Shown: positions 60,244 to 64,000 of the stretch, in pieces | How positions within the stretch are numbered: the stretch's first letter is position 1 | Layout of the letters: the number at the start of each line of letters is the position of its first letter | Source: Gentiana macrophylla | Lineage: Eukaryota; Streptophyta; Magnoliopsida; Gentianales; Gentianaceae | Reading direction: 5' to 3' | DNA length: 64,000 bases | Assembly (NCBI GenBank): GCA_026214975.1 | Contig: CM047815.1 | Span: 75,359,299-75,423,298, forward strand | The notes under the pieces: model-generated | Databases searched by the model: none | Seen by the model: only the letters and a program-made list of their open reading frames with translations | What the model was told of the DNA's origin: nothing | Translations under genes and position numbers: made by a program

Positions 60244-60606
60244 ACGCGATCTCATTTGATAAACGGGTCCGCCAGCGACCTCGATCCTATGTGGACTCCG
60301 CCGAGATATTCGATCCACTTACCATCTAGATATTTTAGTTTACTTAACGACTAAGTTTACTTAAGTGCTAAGCTTTCCCTCCTATAAATAGGAGGACTAT
60401 GTAACTCATTAAGAGATCGGGTAAAATGATATAAAACACAAGGCAAAGCCGAATTGCCCCCGTCTTCTTCTCTTAGAATACACCACCGCCGGAATCCATG
60501 GCCGCCACCGAGCGCCACCGGAGAACACCACTTATATACACTTTTATAGCCTCATATCCTCAAGATGAACACTGTTACCGCAAACCTGGTGTTTTACGCA
60601 ACATCA
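60244..60606 (+). repeat. Right inverted arm
   Basis: Reverse complement of 56995-57357. TATA box at 60380-60391, directed toward 60606 and the flank. Confidence 0.95.
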
Positions 60607-61624
60607 TATATATATATCTATATCTATATATATCTATATATATATATCTATACGTATATCTATATAGTTGTAGTTATCTTTTTCGTTTTGTTTTCTTTCG
60701 TTTTGTTATTTTCGTTGTTATTTTCGTTAAATATGAGTAGTTAAACTCAACATAGCCGAATTATGTGAAAACGGGTAAAAATTAACCCTCGGGAGATGAG
60801 ATGGGAGTTGTGTGCGCTTAAATTAACGTTTTTATGATAAAATCATGTTTTAAAACCCGTTTTGATCATTTTCCTAACTTTGAATAAAATTGACAACTTT
60901 GTTCACGGTTACATCGAGCTTATAAATGTATTTTGTGGTGAGATGTGAGATATGGATATCACTAATCATAGTCCTGATTGTTAGATTGACAATCTAAGTG
61001 ATGAGATCTGGACTATGCCTAAGTGAAATTCTTATTTTTACGATGTGTGCGAAACATGTTTTAAAATCACTAAACCATAGTCTTAATCGTTAGATTGGCA
61101 ACCTAAGTGATACGTTAAAATTATGTTTTTGTGAGGTTTTTCAACGGCTTTTTATTCCGGTCAACCATGTTAGGCAAGTTAGCTCTCTAAAGGGAGGGTT
61201 GATAAACCTAGTGTGGGGGTTAAGTGAGAGCTGTTCAGATCTTAACGCAAGAATAAAGAGTTAACACCCGTGAATGTCATATGAACTTAATCAGATAAAA
61301 CACACTCCTTATCAAGTTTTTCCTGTGGGGAGATAACCTGTTGGATCATGGCTCGGCTATGCTTTTTATTCACCTAGTTAAACTCGTTAGAATAATCTTT
61401 ACTTTTTCGCATTAGTATAAACACTCCACTTAAAACTTTGATCGCCTAGACTAAGTTCTACGTTCGCTTTGGTACTCACAACCACATTTCTCTTGGGACG
61501 ACCTCGTACTCCTGTAGCTATCCTAGCAATCGACCACAGTACTCTGCCGGCCAGAGAGTTAGTTTACCCACGGTTTTGCGAGTCTTTATAAATGTATTTT
61601 TGAGGGGTAAATTTTCGCTCATCA

Positions 61625-62066
61625 CAACACAAACTTGAAACTGTGTAAAGTTATAATTAAGAAATGAATCCATTATTATGTTAAGGGTCAATGACAAATC
61701 ATCAAATATTATAATGTTAATCAATTACAATTACAATTACAATTACAATTACACCTTTACGTTAACTATATTGATTTGTATAATTCTTTAAGAATCACTA
61801 AATTAACTTCTTCATTTCAATGGGTCAAATTTTCTAACAAATAATGTTAACCAACTAATGAATCAAACCCTAATTCTCAAACATGGAAGAAAATAACAAT
61901 TACAAATACAATATACATAATAATAAGAATGAAACCAAATTTCTCCTTCAAAACATTCTTCTTCAAAATAACAATTACCAATACAATACATATTAATAAT
62001 AAAGGAACCATAGTTCTCCTTTAAAACATCATTCTTCAAAACAACAATAAACATTTTAGTTCTCCT
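61625..62066. other. Spacer before the Ulp1-like gene
   Basis: Contains (TTACAA)n at about 61722-61753 and two similar AATACAATA..AATAATAA blocks (61907 and 61981). Probably the 3' flank of the protease gene. Confidence 0.5.
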
Positions 62067-64000
62067 TCAAACTTCAAACCACCCCCATTCTTCTGTAAAT
62101 ATTAAAATGACATAGTTTAATGATAAGTCATAACCAAAACCCTCATACATGGTTAACACAATTTTACAATGACATATAAATGCATATGCAATTTCTATGT
62201 CTGCAAGTTCCATGAAAGCAATCCAAACCAACTTCTTTCGCCAATCCGCATATCGCACTCGAATCAATGATAGATCCACTCCTCCAAGCATGAACTCCAT
62301 GAATTTAAGAAGGAAAATGCCACAATCACTCCTACCAAATTACAAGAATAACAAGATAAGTTAGTCACGACAACGAATACCTTAATAATCCCTATATATA
62401 TTGCATAAATTTATGAAACGTACCCATTATCTTGAGATGGACAATCCACGCTCTTCACCGCTAGTTTTCTCACGAATAATTCTCATAGCCTTTTACATGG
62501 TTCTTCAAGAAAGCGGTATCACAACTTGCATAGGCGTGACACAACTTGCAAGAAGCACTTTTCTCGACATGCCCCGAAGGTCATGTCATACACGTAAATT
62601 ATCCTCCCACCGATCAATTTTCGAAGAAACCAATGATCCTCTCTATCATCGGCACATACAAACTTGTGCAACCTTCCCATGATTTGCTAAATTCAGGAGC
62701 TGCCCCCTTCACAATATTCATAAATACTCTATCAAATCGTCCTTTGCATACTGTATTAATTCCTCCTTTGCTTTTCTTTCTCATGTGTCGTGTGTGAAAG
62801 CCTTTGACATAACTTGCAAATAGCGTATCCATGACACGTGCATTTTGGTCAAACATGTTCGGGTCCACTAAGCATCGCCGTCGAATTTCACACAATGAAC
62901 TATCCATTACCTGAATATCAAAAAATATATATATACTACTAAACAAAAACATACTTTTTCAATCTAAATTGCTGTTAATTTACAATCTAAAGCATATACT
63001 ACTTACGTTGCTTGGCAAGCTCGCCCCCCTCACAATTCCTTTCAAAATACTTGCTTGGATGTCACAGTCAACCAAAGTCACTGTCGCCGTATAAATAAAA
63101 AAAGGAAGAAAAACTAATTAATCATCAAAATAGGGTTTACAAATTAGGGTTTACTTCAACCGTATGACATTCATACCTGTCTTCACATGAACTAATTAAT
63201 CATCAAAATAGGGTTTACAAATTAGGGTTTACTTCAACCGTATGACATTCATACCTGTCTTCACATGAATCTATAAAGCGATCAAGACTTTTCATCATCA
63301 CAGATCCATTTTTCGAACGGATTATAAGCATCATACTTATTCACTTTCCTTTTTTTCGTAGTTTAATATAAGGGCTGCTAATTGCTTTTCTTTTTTCCGG
63401 CGGCGTCGGTAGATTGAAACGTACAACTATATAAAACATTCAATGACGTAATTGGTTTGGATTATACATATATCTACTAACATAAGCTCAAATTAATTAT
63501 TTTTGTAATTCTACCTTTAACAACTTTTTTCCCGCCCGCTTTTTCCAAATCATCCTCATTTAAGATGACCTCGGCTCTCTCTTCACCTACGGCATTACCT
63601 AATCATAAATTCAAGAAATAAAATTTTATGAATAAACTAATTCTCTCACCAAAACACATAAAGGACAGATTTAATTATACCTTCGCCGTTTGGGTTTGCC
63701 TCACCTTCCTCCCTTATATTTACATCTACATCACATTCCATAACCTCGTTTAGCTTTTCAGCAACTTCCTCCTCCATTTCAATGTCCTCATTTATCTCTT
63801 CACCCACGGAATTTCCTAATCATAATTTCAAGAAATTAAATGTTATGAACTAATTCTCTCATCAAACTACATAATGAACAAATCAAAATGACAGGTTTCA
63901 CATTATACCTTCGCCATTTCGGGTTTCCTCGACCGTTTCCTCAACCGGGGCTTCAGGTTGATCCCCAACCTCTTTATCACCCTCGCTTACATTTTCAGGT
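62067..64000 (-). pseudogene. Ulp1-type (C48) cysteine protease gene, 3' part
   Basis: Exons on the minus strand with good splice sites: 64000(partial)-63909, 63815-63681, 63598-63515, an unclear one near 63300-63270, 63080-63007, about 62910-62540, and 62331-62067 with stop. The acidic N-terminal exons repeat GN(S/A)VGEE. The catalytic parts fit the SUMO-protease fold: His-Trp at 62635-62630 (DREDHWFLRK), Asp at 62587-62585 (YVYD) and Cys at 62324-62322 (SDCGIFLLKF). A frame change separates SLYVPM from DREDHW near 62650, so this copy looks inactive. Such domains occur in host proteins and in many plant MULE/CACTA elements. The start lies beyond 64000, so which one this is cannot be told. 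Confidence 0.75.
63112..63267. repeat. 78-bp perfect tandem duplication
   Basis: AACTAATTAATCATC... repeats at 63112 and 63190 with no visible difference. Each copy includes GAAGACAG^GTATGAATG on the minus strand, an exon/donor junction of the protease gene. Confidence 0.93.

Larger units (their letters stand above)
56995..60606. mobile_element. 3.6-kb unit with 363-bp inverted ends
   Basis: Left arm 56995-57357 and right arm 60244-60606 are reverse complements, equal in length and, as far as I can read, identical. The outer ends are TGATGTTGCG and CGCAACATCA, with TATAT on both sides (56990-56994, 60607-60611), although the surroundings are AT-rich. Each arm has a TATA box CCTATAAATAGG directed outward. 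The arms look like the promoter-to-end part of an LTR. The middle holds tandem arrays of hairpins and no recognisable protein. It could be a foldback element, an inverted LTR pair or a rearranged retroelement. Confidence 0.75.
55773..61624 (+). mobile_element. Solo LTR (TSD CAACA) split by an inverted-repeat unit
   Basis: Starts TGATAACGG, ends GCTCATCA, flanked by CAACA at 55768-55772 and 61625-61629. Subtracting 56995-60606 and one TATAT leaves about 2235 bp. Features: repeated AAAGTTGTAGA-type U3 blocks, three tandem GGATCGATCCGGCTCCTACCC units at about 56704-56762, a TATA box TCTATATAAACAG at 56771, and a GACGACCTCGTACTCCTGTA end region typical of plant gypsy-like LTRs. No internal domains on either side. 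Confidence 0.85.

Noticed and set aside
60498..60740. 80-codon frame starting MAATERHRRTPL
   Set aside because: It begins in the right inverted arm and runs into an AT microsatellite. Its twin in the left arm ends differently. Not a conserved protein.
62401..62797. Plus-strand frames opposite the protease exon
   Set aside because: Antisense shadows of the Ulp1-like exon on the minus strand.

Overview
This is a transposon-dense, AT-rich stretch of nuclear DNA from a flowering plant, most likely a eudicot. The evidence is cysteine-rich receptor-like kinase (CRK, DUF26) relics, Ty1/copia and other LTR elements with plant-type initiator-tRNA primer sites, a MuDR-type (MULE) transposase, a GRF zinc-finger gene, a Stowaway-like MITE and an L1-like LINE. 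I see no rRNA, tRNA, organellar or CRISPR sequence, and no gene in the window that I would call intact from end to end.

Layout. 1-6.2 kb: LTR debris, one interrupted by a 1.47-kb insertion, then a copia reverse transcriptase/RNase H relic. 6.3-8.9 kb: CRK pseudogene (minus). 10.9-22.8 kb: three solo-LTR-like units. The middle one carries a degenerate copia element, which itself contains another LTR-like insertion, plus a MITE. 22.8-25.3 kb: tRNA-like (SINE-type) segments and a copia LTR/primer site/gag fragment. 26.1-32.4 kb: a structurally complete but dead copia element (minus) flanked by ATAAG, with a solo LTR nested in gag (duplication GACTC). 32.8-36.0 kb: CRK2-like pseudogene with seven recognisable exons, three lesions and an intact secreted-ectodomain exon. 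36.6-36.9 kb: foldback element with a 93-nt hairpin. 40.1-42.2 kb: LTR-like DNA and a 320-codon gag-like ORF. 43.4-55.4 kb: MULE transposase relic, GRF zinc-finger gene relic, about 2.1 kb of a 40-bp minisatellite, duplicated coiled-coil ORFs and a LINE relic. 55.8-61.6 kb: a solo LTR flanked by CAACA that holds a 3.6-kb unit with 363-bp inverted ends. 62.1-64 kb: the 3' end of a multi-exon Ulp1-type (C48) protease gene running off the right edge.

The window reads mainly as a record of nested insertion. Several insertions are defined to the base by target-site duplications and by comparison of sister copies: two LTR copies agree at about 2.25 kb once insertions are subtracted. The least explained object is the 3.6-kb inverted-repeat unit at 56995-60606: LTR-like ends face each other, carry outward-pointing TATA boxes, and enclose arrays of short GC-rich hairpins.
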